NCBI GenBank assembly: GCA_902557385.1
Contig: CACDZF010000001.1
Span: 124,001-188,000 of the forward strand
Source: an uncultured Pelagibacteraceae bacterium
GTDB taxonomy: Bacteria; Pseudomonadota; Alphaproteobacteria; Pelagibacterales; Pelagibacteraceae
Reading direction: 5' to 3'
DNA length: 64,000 bases
Shown: positions 39,661 to 48,701 of the stretch, one piece after another
How the letters are laid out: each line of letters starts with the position of its first letter
Numbering within the stretch: position 1 is the first letter of the stretch
Made by a program: the position numbers and the translations under genes
Notes under the pieces: model-generated
The model's database searches: none
Told to the model about the DNA's origin: nothing
What the model saw: the letters and a program-made list of their open reading frames with translations, nothing else

Positions 39661-40572
39661 ATGTTATCGAATAAAGAAACTATTTGTCCAGATAACTTGT
39701 TAAATGTCGCTCATAAAAAAAAAGGTGTACCAGCAGCAATTGTCAATGCTGGAATGCCCTTGCCAATGCTGTCGACAATGGATGCTGTTAATGAAAATCT
39801 AATTACACCAATACTAATTGGAGACAAAAATGAAATTGAAAATTGTGCTAATAATTTAAAATTTGACATTTCAAAATATGAAATTATCCATGAGCCGGTA
39901 GAAAATAATACAGCAAAGGCGGCAGCTAAAATTGCATCTGAAAAAAAAGTTAAAATAATTGTAAAGGGCCACATCCACACAGATATTTTAATGAAAGAAG
40001 TAATTAAAAAAGAATATAATTTACTTGGAAAAACAAGATTAAGTCATATTTGGCATATGACATTAGATAAAAATGATAAGCCTCTAATAATAACTGATGG
40101 GGCATTAAATGTTATGCCGAATGTTAAAACTAAAATGCATATTCTTAGAAATGTTATTGATTTTTCTCATAGAATTGGAATAGCAAGACCAAAAGTTGCT
40201 GTTTTATCTGCTACTGAAGAAGTACTTGATAGCGTTCAAAGCTCAACAGATGCAAAAGAAATCACTGAGATAGCTATAAAAGAAAAATTAAATGCTGATG
40301 TTTTCGGACCTCTTGCTTTTGATAATAGTATTTCAAAAAAATCTGCTGCTATAAAGGGAATAAAAAATATCGTTGCAGGTCAAGCAGATGTAATATTAGT
40401 TCCTAGTGTTGAAACTGGTAATGGATTAGTTAAGATGATGGTTTACTTTATGGGTGCTTGTGCTGCAGGAGTTGTAATAGGCGGTAAGGTTCCTGTTGTA
40501 ATAACGAGCAGATCAGATGATGCACCAGCTAGACTTGCGTCAATTGCAGCTGCAGTAGTTGCATTAGATTAA
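39661..40572 (+). CDS. Phosphate acetyl/butyryltransferase
   Basis: A 303-residue PTA/PTB-type enzyme that moves acyl groups between CoA and phosphate. Seen: KIIVKGHIHTDILMK, LIITDGALNVMPNV, and near the C-terminus SRSDDAPARLASIAAA, with the conserved Ser-Arg of the CoA/phosphate site. Length fits the short Ptb/Pta type. Acetyl-phosphate from sulfoacetaldehyde (Xsc product) is a possible substrate given the nearby taurine genes, but Xsc itself is not in the window. Confidence 0.85.
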   Translation: MLSNKETICPDNLLNVAHKKKGVPAAIVNAGMPLPMLSTMDAVNENLITPILIGDKNEIENCANNLKFDISKYEIIHEPVENNTAKAAAKIASEKKVKIIVKGHIHTDILMKEVIKKEYNLLGKTRLSHIWHMTLDKNDKPLIITDGALNVMPNVKTKMHILRNVIDFSHRIGIARPKVAVLSATEEVLDSVQSSTDAKEITEIAIKEKLNADVFGPLAFDNSISKKSAAIKGIKNIVAGQADVILVPSVETGNGLVKMMVYFMGACAAGVVIGGKVPVVITSRSDDAPARLASIAAAVVALD

Positions 40573-40600
40573 TTAATGATTTAAAAACTTTTAAAATTTT

Positions 40601-41887
40601 ATGGCAATTAAATACTTAAAAAAATCACCAAAGACTCCATCAACAGATGATCTGAAAACAAGAGAAATAGTTCAAAATCTTCTTAATGATTTAGAAAAAT
40701 CAAGAGAAGATGGATGCAAAGAACTTACAAAAAAATTCGATAAATATGATGGTAACATTATAGTGTCTAAAGAAAAGGTTGAGGAAATTAAAAAAAACCT
40801 AGACCAAAAAACTAAAGACGATATTAAATTTTCTCATGACAGAGTAAGGAAATTCGCTGAGGCTCAGTTAAAAAATTATGGACAAGATTTTGAGGTTGAA
40901 CTTTCAAAAGGTTTATATGCCGGACAAAAATTAATTCCAGTAAATACTGCTGGATGTTACGTTCCTGGTGGAAGATACGCACATATAGCTTCTGCAGTTA
41001 TGAGTGTAACAACTGCTAAGGTTGCTGGAGTTAAAAATATTATTGCATGTAGTCCACCTAAAGAAAGTATTGGTGCGCATCCTGCTATTGTTTATACAGC
41101 TGACCTCTGTGGAGCAGATGTAATATTAAATTTAGGTGGTGTTCCAGCTATTGCTGCAATGACTTATGGAATGTTTGGTAATTCACCAGCTGATATTTTA
41201 GTTGGTCCAGGTAATCAATTTGTTGCAGAGGCAAAAAGAATTTTATTCGGCAAGGTTGGGATTGATTTATTTGCAGGACCTACTGAAATTGCTGTAATAG
41301 CAGATGAAACTGCAGATCCAGAAATTGTTGCTGTTGATTTAGTTGGTCAAGCAGAACATGGATATAATTCTCCAGCATGGTTGTTTACAACAAGTAAAAA
41401 AGTTGCTGAAGATGTAATAAAAAGAATGCCAGAATTAATTGCAGAGTTACCAGAAGTCCCAAGGATGAGTGCGGAAGCAGCTTGGAAAGATTACGGAGAA
41501 GTAATTCTTTGTGATACCGACGAAGAGATGGCTACAATAAGTGATGAGTACGCACCAGAACATCTAGAAGTGCAAACTAAAAATTTAAAATGGTTCCACG
41601 ATAGATTAAAAAATTATGGGTCATTGTTTATTGGTGAAGAAACAACAGTTGCTTATGGTGATAAATGCTCAGGAACTAATCATATTCTTCCTACTAAAGG
41701 CGCTGGTAGATATACTGGAGGTTTGTTTGTTGGTAAATTTATTAAAACATTAAGTTTTCAAAGGATGACAAAAGAATCCACGAAAGAAGTTGGTGCGACT
41801 GCAGCAAGAATCTCAAGGTACGAAGGTATGGAAGCTCATGCAAGAACTGGGGATGCTAGGTTAAGAAAATACGGATTTTCAAACTAA
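40601..41887 (+). CDS. HisD-superfamily dehydrogenase (histidinol or sulfopropanediol dehydrogenase)
   Basis: A 428-residue NAD-dependent four-electron alcohol dehydrogenase fold. HisD residues are kept: AGCYVPGGRYAH, GQAEHGYNSPAW (zinc Gln and His), YAPEHLEVQT (catalytic Glu-His), VAYGDKCSGTNHILPT (zinc Asp) and MEAHARTGDAR (zinc His). The region GRYTGGLFVGKFIKT differs from my memory of true HisD and recalls HpsN, the dihydroxypropanesulfonate dehydrogenase homologue. No other his genes are near, and it follows the phosphotransacetylase by 28 bases. I therefore lean to a sulfonate or other polyol substrate; not proven. Confidence 0.8.
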   Translation: MAIKYLKKSPKTPSTDDLKTREIVQNLLNDLEKSREDGCKELTKKFDKYDGNIIVSKEKVEEIKKNLDQKTKDDIKFSHDRVRKFAEAQLKNYGQDFEVELSKGLYAGQKLIPVNTAGCYVPGGRYAHIASAVMSVTTAKVAGVKNIIACSPPKESIGAHPAIVYTADLCGADVILNLGGVPAIAAMTYGMFGNSPADILVGPGNQFVAEAKRILFGKVGIDLFAGPTEIAVIADETADPEIVAVDLVGQAEHGYNSPAWLFTTSKKVAEDVIKRMPELIAELPEVPRMSAEAAWKDYGEVILCDTDEEMATISDEYAPEHLEVQTKNLKWFHDRLKNYGSLFIGEETTVAYGDKCSGTNHILPTKGAGRYTGGLFVGKFIKTLSFQRMTKESTKEVGATAARISRYEGMEAHARTGDARLRKYGFSN

Positions 41888-42493
41888 ATCTAAAATATCC
41901 ATAAATACATAGCTGGATAAAACAGTCATGAATATAATAATAAAAAAGTTTATAGCCTTCCAAGTATTTGAATTAATTAAATAATTTGAGAAAAATTTTG
42001 CTAAATAACCCAATGAAAAAAAAAATAAAAAAGATGCAATAGAAGCTCCTATTCCAAAAAAATATTTGTTAGTAATTAAAAAATTCTTTGAAAAATTTCC
42101 TAAAAAAAAAACAGTGTCAGAATAAACATGCGGGTTTAAATAAGTAAATCCTAAAGTTTTAGTTATTATATTGTTTAAATTTAAAGTACTATTTTCAAAA
42201 TTAATTTCTGAACTTTTGTATAAAGATCTTACTTTATTATAAATAAAATAAACTAAAAAAATAAAAAGCAATATATTAAATATTAATTCAACGTTTTTTG
42301 TGAAGTAAATTTTAAAATATTCAAATAGGAATATTCCTAAAAAAATCAAAATTAAATCTGATATAGAGCAAATTAAACACACTAAAAAAACATATTGTTT
42401 CTTTAGCCCCTGCTCTATAACAAAAACATTTTGTGCTCCAATCGCAAGGATTAAGCTGAGACCTGTTAAAAAACCAAGTATTAAAAATTCCAT
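41879..42493 (-). CDS. LysE/ArgO-family exporter
   Basis: A 204-residue inner-membrane protein with about six helices. The N-terminal block LSLILAIGAQNVFVIEQGLK is the LysE/ArgO signature, and FTYLNPHVYSDTVFFLG matches the second conserved block. Members export basic amino acids or related metabolites. It converges on the HisD-type gene with a 9-base overlap. Substrate unknown. Confidence 0.88.
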   Translation of the reverse strand: MEFLILGFLTGLSLILAIGAQNVFVIEQGLKKQYVFLVCLICSISDLILIFLGIFLFEYFKIYFTKNVELIFNILLFIFLVYFIYNKVRSLYKSSEINFENSTLNLNNIITKTLGFTYLNPHVYSDTVFFLGNFSKNFLITNKYFFGIGASIASFLFFFSLGYLAKFFSNYLINSNTWKAINFFIIIFMTVLSSYVFMDILDLV

Positions 42494-42545
42494 TTGTTTC
42501 TTTTATAATTTCTAATTAAAATAAAAAGTATATTTTATTAATTTT

Positions 42546-42890
42546 ATGAAAAGAAGAATTATATCTAATCCATTAAATCTTAAATTTGAACCTTTCGATA
42601 ATTATGGTAAGTCAATTGAGGGTATGAGTTGGCATAAAATAAGTTATGAAAAAGAAAAAGGACAAGGTAGTTATATTTTGAAAATGGAACCCGGTGCTAA
42701 GAGCATTCCCCACGAACATGTTAGTTATGAAGAATTTTATATGCTTGATGGAGAATTAATTGATGCTGATGGAAAAGTTTTTAAAAAGGGAGATTTCATA
42801 AGTTTTGAACCTGGATCAAAACATTCCTCAATTACAGAAAAAGGTTGTTTAATTTTAGTTTTTATGAGATCAAGAAATAAAACAATCTAA
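42546..42890 (+). CDS. Cupin-domain protein (ChrR-like cupin)
   Basis: A 114-residue single cupin barrel. The metal-binding first motif is IPHEHVSYEEFYMLDGEL (two His, Glu), the second KKGDFISFEPGSKHSS (His). This pattern occurs in the cupin of the ChrR anti-sigma factor and in small dioxygenases. No DNA-binding or zinc anti-sigma part is present. It precedes the racemase by 13 bases. Function unknown. Confidence 0.82.
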   Translation: MKRRIISNPLNLKFEPFDNYGKSIEGMSWHKISYEKEKGQGSYILKMEPGAKSIPHEHVSYEEFYMLDGELIDADGKVFKKGDFISFEPGSKHSSITEKGCLILVFMRSRNKTI

Positions 42891-42903
42891 TCAAAAAAAA
42901 TTT

Positions 42904-43599
42904 ATGATCGGAATATTAGGTGGAATGGGAACGCAAGCAGGCTTGGATTTTTGCAATAAGCTTGCAATTTTAAATAGAGGTAAGATAGATCAAAAGTATC
43001 CTCTTTTTATGCTTTATAACAAATCAAACATTCCAAATAGACCTAGAAATCTTAAAAAATATTATAATGTTTTAAAAAGTTTAATTAAAGGATGTCATTT
43101 GCTTCAAAAAAATAAATGTAAATTTATAGTAATGCCATGTAACACAGCTCATTATTGGTATGACGACCTTAAAAAAAAAATAAAGACTCCGATAATAAGT
43201 ATGCCGAAAGAAGTTTATCTTTATACAAAAAAAAATTGTAAAAAAAATTCTAAAATAGGTTTATTAAGTACTGAAGCTACTTTAAAAACAAATGTCTATA
43301 GCAGATATTTTAGTAATGATTATAAGTTAGTAAGTCCTGGAAAAAGTTTACAAAAAAAAAGTGTAAATAAGGCAATTAAGTATGTGAAAATGGGAAAAGT
43401 TAAAGAGGCAGAAAAGATTTTAAGGCCAGCAGTTAATTATTTAATTAAAACAAAATGTAAAAAAATTATACTTGGGTGTACTGAACTACCAATTGCAATA
43501 TTTGCGTACAAATCTTTTAAAAAAATAAAAGAGTCTAAAGTTTTTATTGATCCAAATTTATTGTTAGCTCAAGTTTCAATGCAGAAATATAAACGTTAA
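42904..43599 (+). CDS. Aspartate/glutamate-racemase family protein
   Basis: A 231-residue cofactor-independent racemase. Two catalytic cysteines in VMPCNTAHYW and ILGCTELPIA, N-terminal GILGGMGTQAGLDF. The family includes aspartate racemase, glutamate racemase and hydantoin racemase; the GGMG opening favours the aspartate/glutamate (RacX/YgeA) group. It probably makes or removes a D-amino acid. A strong bidirectional terminator follows. Confidence 0.87.
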   Translation: MIGILGGMGTQAGLDFCNKLAILNRGKIDQKYPLFMLYNKSNIPNRPRNLKKYYNVLKSLIKGCHLLQKNKCKFIVMPCNTAHYWYDDLKKKIKTPIISMPKEVYLYTKKNCKKNSKIGLLSTEATLKTNVYSRYFSNDYKLVSPGKSLQKKSVNKAIKYVKMGKVKEAEKILRPAVNYLIKTKCKKIILGCTELPIAIFAYKSFKKIKESKVFIDPNLLLAQVSMQKYKR

Positions 43600-43602
43600 A
43601 AA

Positions 43603-43636
43603 AAACCAACAATCTTAGAGATAAGATTGTTGGTTT
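43603..43636. terminator. Bidirectional terminator between racemase and peroxiredoxin
   Basis: 15-bp perfect stem (AAACCAACAATCTTA / TAAGATTGTTGGTTT) with a GAGA loop, in the 51 bases between two convergent genes. A-rich upstream and T-rich downstream flanks allow termination in both directions. Confidence 0.85.
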
Positions 43637-43650
43637 AATTTTTTATTCAA

Positions 43651-44313
43651 TTATTTTTGTGGATCTGGTACTTTTCTTAAATAAGGTTTTATAGTTTCCC
43701 ATCCGTCTGGATATATTTTTTTCGCTTCTTCGTTTGTAACTTTTGGTACTATAATTACTTTTTCACCTGGCTTCCAGTCAGCTGGTGTTGCAATTTTATG
43801 TTTTGCAGTACGTTGCATAGAATCGATAGCTCTTAATATCTCTCCAAAATTACGACCAGTAGTCATTGGATAAGTTAGAAATAATCCAATTCTTTTATCG
43901 GGTCTAATTACATAAACAGTTCTAACTGTTTCGTTATCTACTGCTGTTCTACCCATAGAAGTTGTTCCTGCATCTCCTTCAAGCATATTATAGAGCTTTG
44001 CAACTTCTAATTTTTCATCTGCTATTATTGGATACGAAGGTTTCATTCCACAAACATCTTTAATATCTTCTAACCATTTTACATGATCAGATACTGGGTC
44101 TACACTTAAACCAATCACTTTTACATTTCTTGCATCAAACTCTGGTTTCATTTTTGCTAATGAACCAAGTTCTGTTGTGCAAACTGGTGTAAAGTCTTTA
44201 GGGTGTGAAAATAATACTCCCCAACTATCTCCAAGCCACTCATGAAAAGAAATATCCCCTTCTTGAGTTTGAGCTTTAAAATCTGGAGCTAAACTATTTA
44301 TTTTTAATGTCAT
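43651..44313 (-). CDS. 1-Cys peroxiredoxin (Prx6/AhpC type)
   Basis: A 220-residue thiol peroxidase. Catalytic motif DFTPVCTTELG with the peroxidatic Cys near residue 45, then KVIGLSVDPVSDHVKW and a long C-terminal dimer arm typical of Prx6. The second cysteine (DVCGMKP) is not at the usual resolving place. It reduces hydrogen peroxide or organic peroxides in the cytosol. It diverges from the sulfide oxidoreductase gene; the 145-bp spacer shows no structure I can assign. Confidence 0.92.
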   Translation of the reverse strand: MTLKINSLAPDFKAQTQEGDISFHEWLGDSWGVLFSHPKDFTPVCTTELGSLAKMKPEFDARNVKVIGLSVDPVSDHVKWLEDIKDVCGMKPSYPIIADEKLEVAKLYNMLEGDAGTTSMGRTAVDNETVRTVYVIRPDKRIGLFLTYPMTTGRNFGEILRAIDSMQRTAKHKIATPADWKPGEKVIIVPKVTNEEAKKIYPDGWETIKPYLRKVPDPQK

Positions 44314-44458
44314 TAATTCTCCTTTTTAGAATTGTTATAATTTATAAATCAAATATATCAAAGAAATCTAGCATTTGAAGACAACTTCTAGGATGTATAT
44401 CAAATCATAGATAAAAATGTTAGATTTTGCTCTAAAGAGACAACTGGAGTAAACATTT

Positions 44459-45691
44459 ATGAGTCATTCAAACGTAATTATTGTTGGTGGAGGTTGTGCA
44501 GGAATATCTGTCGCATCAAGAATAAACAATTTAAAATCAGACTTAAGTATTTCAATAATAGAACCATCAGAAAAATCATTATATCAAGCTGCTTGGACAC
44601 TTGTAGGTGCTGGTGCTTATAACGTTGATAACACTATAAAACCAATGTCAAAAGTTATGCCAAGCTATGTTAATTGGATCAAGGAACATGCAGAAGAATT
44701 TATGCCAGAGTCAAACTCAGTTAAAACTAATAATGGTACTTATACGTACGATTATCTAATTGTTTGTCCTGGGTTAAAAATTAATTTAGATGGTGTTGCT
44801 GGTCTTAAAGAAAATCTTGGAAAAAACAATATATGTACAAATTATTCAGCTGAAATGGCTACATACACATGGGAATGTTTAAAAAATTTAGATGGTGGAA
44901 CTTTGTTGTTCACTGAACCACCTATGCCAATAAAGTGTGCTGGAGCACCTCAAAAGATTGCTTATCTTGCTGCTGATCATTTAAAGAAAAAAGGTAAGCT
45001 TAGTGAAAGTCATTTAGAATTTCTTTGTGCAAAACCAGTTATTTTTGGAGTTCCGCATTTTCAAGGTCCTTTGAATGAAGTTTGTGATTCATATGGAATT
45101 AAGAGAAGTTTTCAACACAATTTAATTTCTGTAGACGGTAATGCTAAAGAAGCAGTGTTCAAGCAATCTGATAAAGATGGTAACACAAAAGAAGTAACTA
45201 AAAAATTTGATTTTATACATGTAACACCACCACAAACATCACCTGATTTTATAAAGAATAGTCCTTTGGCTGATGCGGGTGGATGGGTAGATGTCGATCA
45301 TAAAGTTGGAACATTAAGACATACTAAATTTGAAAATATTTATAGTTTAGGAGACGTGATGAATGCTCCAAATGCAAAAACAGGTGCAGCAGTTAGAAAA
45401 CAAGCTCCTATTGTTGCGCATAATATAGTTAAAGATATCAATAAATCTTCCGAAAGTTACAGGCACTATGATGGATATGGTGCATGTCCTTTAACAGTTG
45501 CGTACGGTAAAGTAATGCTAGCAGAATTTTGCTATGCAGGAAAAGTCACACCTAGTTTCCCATTTGATCCAACAAAACCAAGCTCTTTATATTGGCAAAT
45601 GAAATCAAAACTTTTTCCTTGGTTGCAGTGGAATGTAATGTTTAAAGGAAAAGAATGGAAGAAACCTACTCATAAACCTCTTGAAAAATAA
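44459..45691 (+). CDS. Sulfide:quinone oxidoreductase (HMT2/SQOR type)
   Basis: A 410-residue FAD enzyme on the cytoplasmic membrane that oxidises sulfide to persulfide and reduces quinone. FAD motif VIIVGGGCAGISVASR at the N-terminus; redox cysteines in PIKCAGAPQKI and YGACPLTVAYG, matching the two cysteines of the human-type SQOR; amphipathic C-terminus SLYWQMKSKLFPWLQW for membrane attachment. The next gene, a persulfide dioxygenase, completes sulfide oxidation to sulfite. Together with cysE/cysK downstream it links sulfide handling and cysteine synthesis. Confidence 0.9.
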   Translation: MSHSNVIIVGGGCAGISVASRINNLKSDLSISIIEPSEKSLYQAAWTLVGAGAYNVDNTIKPMSKVMPSYVNWIKEHAEEFMPESNSVKTNNGTYTYDYLIVCPGLKINLDGVAGLKENLGKNNICTNYSAEMATYTWECLKNLDGGTLLFTEPPMPIKCAGAPQKIAYLAADHLKKKGKLSESHLEFLCAKPVIFGVPHFQGPLNEVCDSYGIKRSFQHNLISVDGNAKEAVFKQSDKDGNTKEVTKKFDFIHVTPPQTSPDFIKNSPLADAGGWVDVDHKVGTLRHTKFENIYSLGDVMNAPNAKTGAAVRKQAPIVAHNIVKDINKSSESYRHYDGYGACPLTVAYGKVMLAEFCYAGKVTPSFPFDPTKPSSLYWQMKSKLFPWLQWNVMFKGKEWKKPTHKPLEK

Positions 45692-45723
45692 TTTAAGGTA
45701 AATAATATAAAAATTATTACCTT

Positions 45724-46416
45724 ATGATATTTGAGCAACTATTCGATAACAAATCATCTACTTACACTTATGTAATCTCAAGTGGAGAAGGACGGGAGGC
45801 TTTAATTATAGATCCTGTTATAGAACATACAGAAGAGTATTTAAAAATTTTAGAAAAACTAAAGTTAAGGTTAGTAAAAGTAATAGACACTCATATTCAC
45901 GCTGATCATATAACAGGTCTAAATGAATTAAGTAAAAGAACAAATTGTACAAAAATTATGGGAGAACAATCTAAATCAGAAGTAGTTGATATAAAAATAA
46001 AGGAGGACGATAAAATCGAAATTGATAAGATTGAAATTAAAGCTATTTATACCCCAGGTCATACTGATTGTTCATATAGTTTTTTGATGAAAGATAGAAT
46101 TTTTACTGGTGATACTCTTTTAATAAATGGCACGGGAAGAACTGATTTTCAAAACGGAAGTGCAAAAACACAATACGACTCTTTGTTTAATAAAATATTA
46201 AAACTTCCTGAAAAAACTCTTGTTTATCCAGCGCATGATTATAACGGAAAAAAATTTTCAACAATTGGAGATGAAAAAAATAACAATCCTAGGCTTCAGG
46301 TGACTAATGTTGAGGAGTATATTGAGATAATGAATAATCTCAATCTAGCTAACCCAAAAATGATGGATATTGCAGTTCCAGCTAATGTAAAAGGAGCTAC
46401 ATTAGATCAGTTATAA
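45724..46416 (+). CDS. Persulfide dioxygenase (ETHE1-like metallo-beta-lactamase fold)
   Basis: A 230-residue MBL-fold enzyme. Metal ligands THIHADHITG, TPGHTDCSYSF, FTGDTLLINGTGRTDF and YPAHDYNGK follow the ETHE1/PDO pattern (mononuclear iron). It oxidises glutathione persulfide to glutathione and sulfite. It follows the SQR gene by 32 bases, a common pairing. No rhodanese domain is fused. Confidence 0.92.
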   Translation: MIFEQLFDNKSSTYTYVISSGEGREALIIDPVIEHTEEYLKILEKLKLRLVKVIDTHIHADHITGLNELSKRTNCTKIMGEQSKSEVVDIKIKEDDKIEIDKIEIKAIYTPGHTDCSYSFLMKDRIFTGDTLLINGTGRTDFQNGSAKTQYDSLFNKILKLPEKTLVYPAHDYNGKKFSTIGDEKNNNPRLQVTNVEEYIEIMNNLNLANPKMMDIAVPANVKGATLDQL

Positions 46417-46471
46417 TAGTTAAGTAAAAATTAGTTATTGTAATTTAATTGATAATACCTATATTTTTAAT

Positions 46472-46591
46472 ATGGCGTGTAACAACCCTAAATGTAATTG
46501 TACCAACTGCACATATGATGCTTGCACATGTAATGGAAGCAGACTTTGTGAGTGTAAACCAGAAGATGCTATTTGCTGTTGTAGCAAATAA
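46472..46591 (+). CDS. Cysteine-rich 39-residue peptide, metallothionein-like
   Basis: The 40-codon frame encodes 39 residues with 11 cysteines at positions 3, 8, 10, 13, 18, 20, 26, 28, 35, 36 and 37, arranged as CxC, CxxC and CCC. It contains MACNNPKCNCTNC and LCECKPED and has no aromatic residue except one Tyr. This composition fits a metallothionein binding zinc, copper or cadmium through thiolates, or a persulfide acceptor. It lies between the persulfide dioxygenase (55 bases upstream) and cysE (32 bases downstream). The ribosome-binding site is weak. No homologue is known to me. Confidence 0.72.
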   Translation: MACNNPKCNCTNCTYDACTCNGSRLCECKPEDAICCCSK

Positions 46592-46623
46592 TTTTTAGTT
46601 AATAAAAATTCTCTAAAAAAATT

Positions 46624-47205
46624 ATGAATGAATATTTAGAATCTATTATTAAAAGAGACCCAGCCGCTAAATCTAAGCTTAGTGTAATTTTGACTTATCC
46701 TGGTGTTAAAGCTGTATTTTTTCACCAAATTGCAAATTTTTTCTCTCTAGCAAAATTTGATTTGATAGCGAGAATTATATCTCAATTTTCAAGATTTTTA
46801 ACAGGAATAGAAATACATCCAAAAGCAAAAATTGGAAAAAATTTATTTATTGATCATGGTATGGGTGTTGTAATTGGTGAAACTTCAGAGATTGGAAATA
46901 ATGTAACTATTTATCATATGGTTACTTTAGGTGGTATATCGCCAAGTATAAATTCTGATGATCAAAGAAATACTAAAAGACATCCAACTTTAATGGATAA
47001 TGTTGTTGTTGGATCTGGTGCACAAATTTTGGGACCAGTAGTAATTGGAAAAAATGCAAAGATTGGTGCTAATGCAGTAATAACTAAAGATGTTCAAGAA
47101 AATTCTGTGATGGTTGGAATACCTGCAAAAAATGTAGGAGAAAGCTCTCCTAGCGATGAGACTTTCAAGCCTTATGGTATTACTAAAGAAAGTGATAAAA
47201 ATTAA
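46624..47205 (+). CDS. cysE: Serine O-acetyltransferase
   Basis: A 193-residue left-handed beta-helix acetyltransferase. Hexapeptide repeats around [20 protein letters not shown], catalytic His in FIDHGMG, and [21 protein letters not shown] as in CysE (parts given at most 20 residues each). Short N-terminal helical domain as in the small bacterial type. It makes O-acetylserine for CysK, whose start is 2 bases beyond its stop. Confidence 0.93.
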   Translation: MNEYLESIIKRDPAAKSKLSVILTYPGVKAVFFHQIANFFSLAKFDLIARIISQFSRFLTGIEIHPKAKIGKNLFIDHGMGVVIGETSEIGNNVTIYHMVTLGGISPSINSDDQRNTKRHPTLMDNVVVGSGAQILGPVVIGKNAKIGANAVITKDVQENSVMVGIPAKNVGESSPSDETFKPYGITKESDKN

Positions 47206-47206
47206 A

Positions 47207-48208
47207 ATGAAAAATGCTCAAAACAGTTTTATCGAGGGCATCGGAAATACTCCACTAATTAAACTTAAAGCTGCATCAGAAATAACAGGATGTAATATTT
47301 ATGGAAAAGCTGAATATTTAAACCCTGGTGGTTCTGTAAAAGATAGAGCGGCTCTAGCATTAATTAAAGATGCAGAAGAAAAAAAACTAATTTCAAAAGG
47401 TGGAACAATTGTTGAAGGTACAGCGGGTAATACTGGAATTGGATTATGTCTTATAGGTAACTCAATCGGTTATAAAACAATCATTGTTATGAATGATAAC
47501 CAAACCCAAGAAAAAAAAGATATGCTAAGAAATATTGGGGCAGATTTAAGGTTAGTGCCACCAAAACCTTATAAAGATGATGGTAATTATGTAAAAGTTG
47601 CAGGAAAACTTGCTGAGGAATTAAAAAGTACAAATAACCATGGTGTAGTTTGGGCTAACCAATTTGATAATACTGCTAACGCTAAGGGTCATTATGAATC
47701 TACTGGACCTGAAATTTGGGAACAAACTGATAGAAAAGTTGATGCTTTCGTTTGTTCGTCGGGAACAGGCGGAACAATAGCGGGTGTTAGTAGTTATTTA
47801 AAAGAAAAGAATAAAAATATTAAAATTTATTTATCTGATCCAGCCGGTTCTTCTCTTTATAATTATATACAAAATGGTGAACTGAAAAGCGAAGGTGGTT
47901 CAATTACCGAAGGAATTGGATCAAGTAGAATAACAGCAAATTTTGCCGAAGCTAAAATAGATGGAGCATTCTCAATAAGTGATCATGAATCTTTACCTGT
48001 AATTTTTGATTTAATACAAAATGAAGGATTAAGTTTAGGAACTAGTTGTGGAGTAAATATAGCTGGCGCTATTAAACTAGGTAAAGAGTTAGGACCAGGT
48101 AAAACTATAGTAACAATACTCTGCGACAAATCAGACAAATACAACTCTAAGCTGTTCAACAAAAAATTTCTTCAAGAAAAAGGTTTACCATTTCCTAATT
48201 GGATATAA
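47207..48208 (+). CDS. cysK: Cysteine synthase (O-acetylserine sulfhydrylase)
   Basis: A 333-residue PLP enzyme joining O-acetylserine and sulfide. PLP lysine in NPGGSVKDRAAL, substrate loop VEGTAGNTGIGL, phosphate-binding GTGGTIAG and the C-terminal Ser region EGLSLGTSCGVN. I start at the ATG at 47207; an in-frame ATG at 47156 would overlap cysE by 50 bases. Its sulfide supply fits the SQR/persulfide genes upstream. Confidence 0.93.
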   Translation: MKNAQNSFIEGIGNTPLIKLKAASEITGCNIYGKAEYLNPGGSVKDRAALALIKDAEEKKLISKGGTIVEGTAGNTGIGLCLIGNSIGYKTIIVMNDNQTQEKKDMLRNIGADLRLVPPKPYKDDGNYVKVAGKLAEELKSTNNHGVVWANQFDNTANAKGHYESTGPEIWEQTDRKVDAFVCSSGTGGTIAGVSSYLKEKNKNIKIYLSDPAGSSLYNYIQNGELKSEGGSITEGIGSSRITANFAEAKIDGAFSISDHESLPVIFDLIQNEGLSLGTSCGVNIAGAIKLGKELGPGKTIVTILCDKSDKYNSKLFNKKFLQEKGLPFPNWI

Positions 48209-48291
48209 GACCGCATACCTGCATTGTAATAAAATCTTTACATTTTCTTAATTTTTTAAGTTTAAATATATTATTAATCAAAGGAGGGAAT

Positions 48292-48675
48292 ATGGATGTA
48301 AAAGAACAAACGAGAAAAGCATATGAGCTTTTTGGTAAAGGCGATATGGAGACTTTTTTTAATGAAATGATTGATGATAATATTGTATGGACATTTCCAG
48401 GTAAAGAAGGTGTGCACCCACTGTCAGGAGTTCACAAAGGTAAACAAGCTATGATGGCTGCAATGTCAAAAATTCCAGCAACATGGCCAAATTTTCATTT
48501 AAAAATTTTAGATATGATCAGTGAAGGCAATAAAGTATTTGTTAGAGTACATGCAACTGCTGACAACATGGATACTATGTTTGGTCATTATTTTGAAGTT
48601 AGTGATGACGGAAAAACTAAGATCATGATGACTTTTGATGACACTCTTAGCATGTTTAATGCTATGAAAAAATAA
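48292..48675 (+). CDS. SnoaL/NTF2-like protein
   Basis: A 127-residue cone-shaped NTF2-like fold (SnoaL group): QTRKAYELFGKGDMETFFNE, IVWTFPGKEG, HKGKQAMMA and a C-terminal beta sheet DTMFGHYFEV. The ATG at 48292 is preceded by an excellent AAGGAGGG site; an earlier in-frame ATG (48199) would overlap cysK. It begins a run of small plus-strand genes. Members are enzymes or ligand binders; function unknown. A related fold is at 49998. Confidence 0.82.
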   Translation: MDVKEQTRKAYELFGKGDMETFFNEMIDDNIVWTFPGKEGVHPLSGVHKGKQAMMAAMSKIPATWPNFHLKILDMISEGNKVFVRVHATADNMDTMFGHYFEVSDDGKTKIMMTFDDTLSMFNAMKK

Positions 48676-48701
48676 CCATTTTAAAAATAAAGGAGAAAAA
48701 A

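Noticed and set aside
40601-41887. Straight call as histidine-pathway hisD
   Set aside because: Catalytic residues fit, but neighbours and one conserved region do not; kept as HisD-superfamily.
44314-44458. Regulatory RNA between peroxiredoxin and SQR genes
   Set aside because: No hairpin or known motif was found in these 145 bases.
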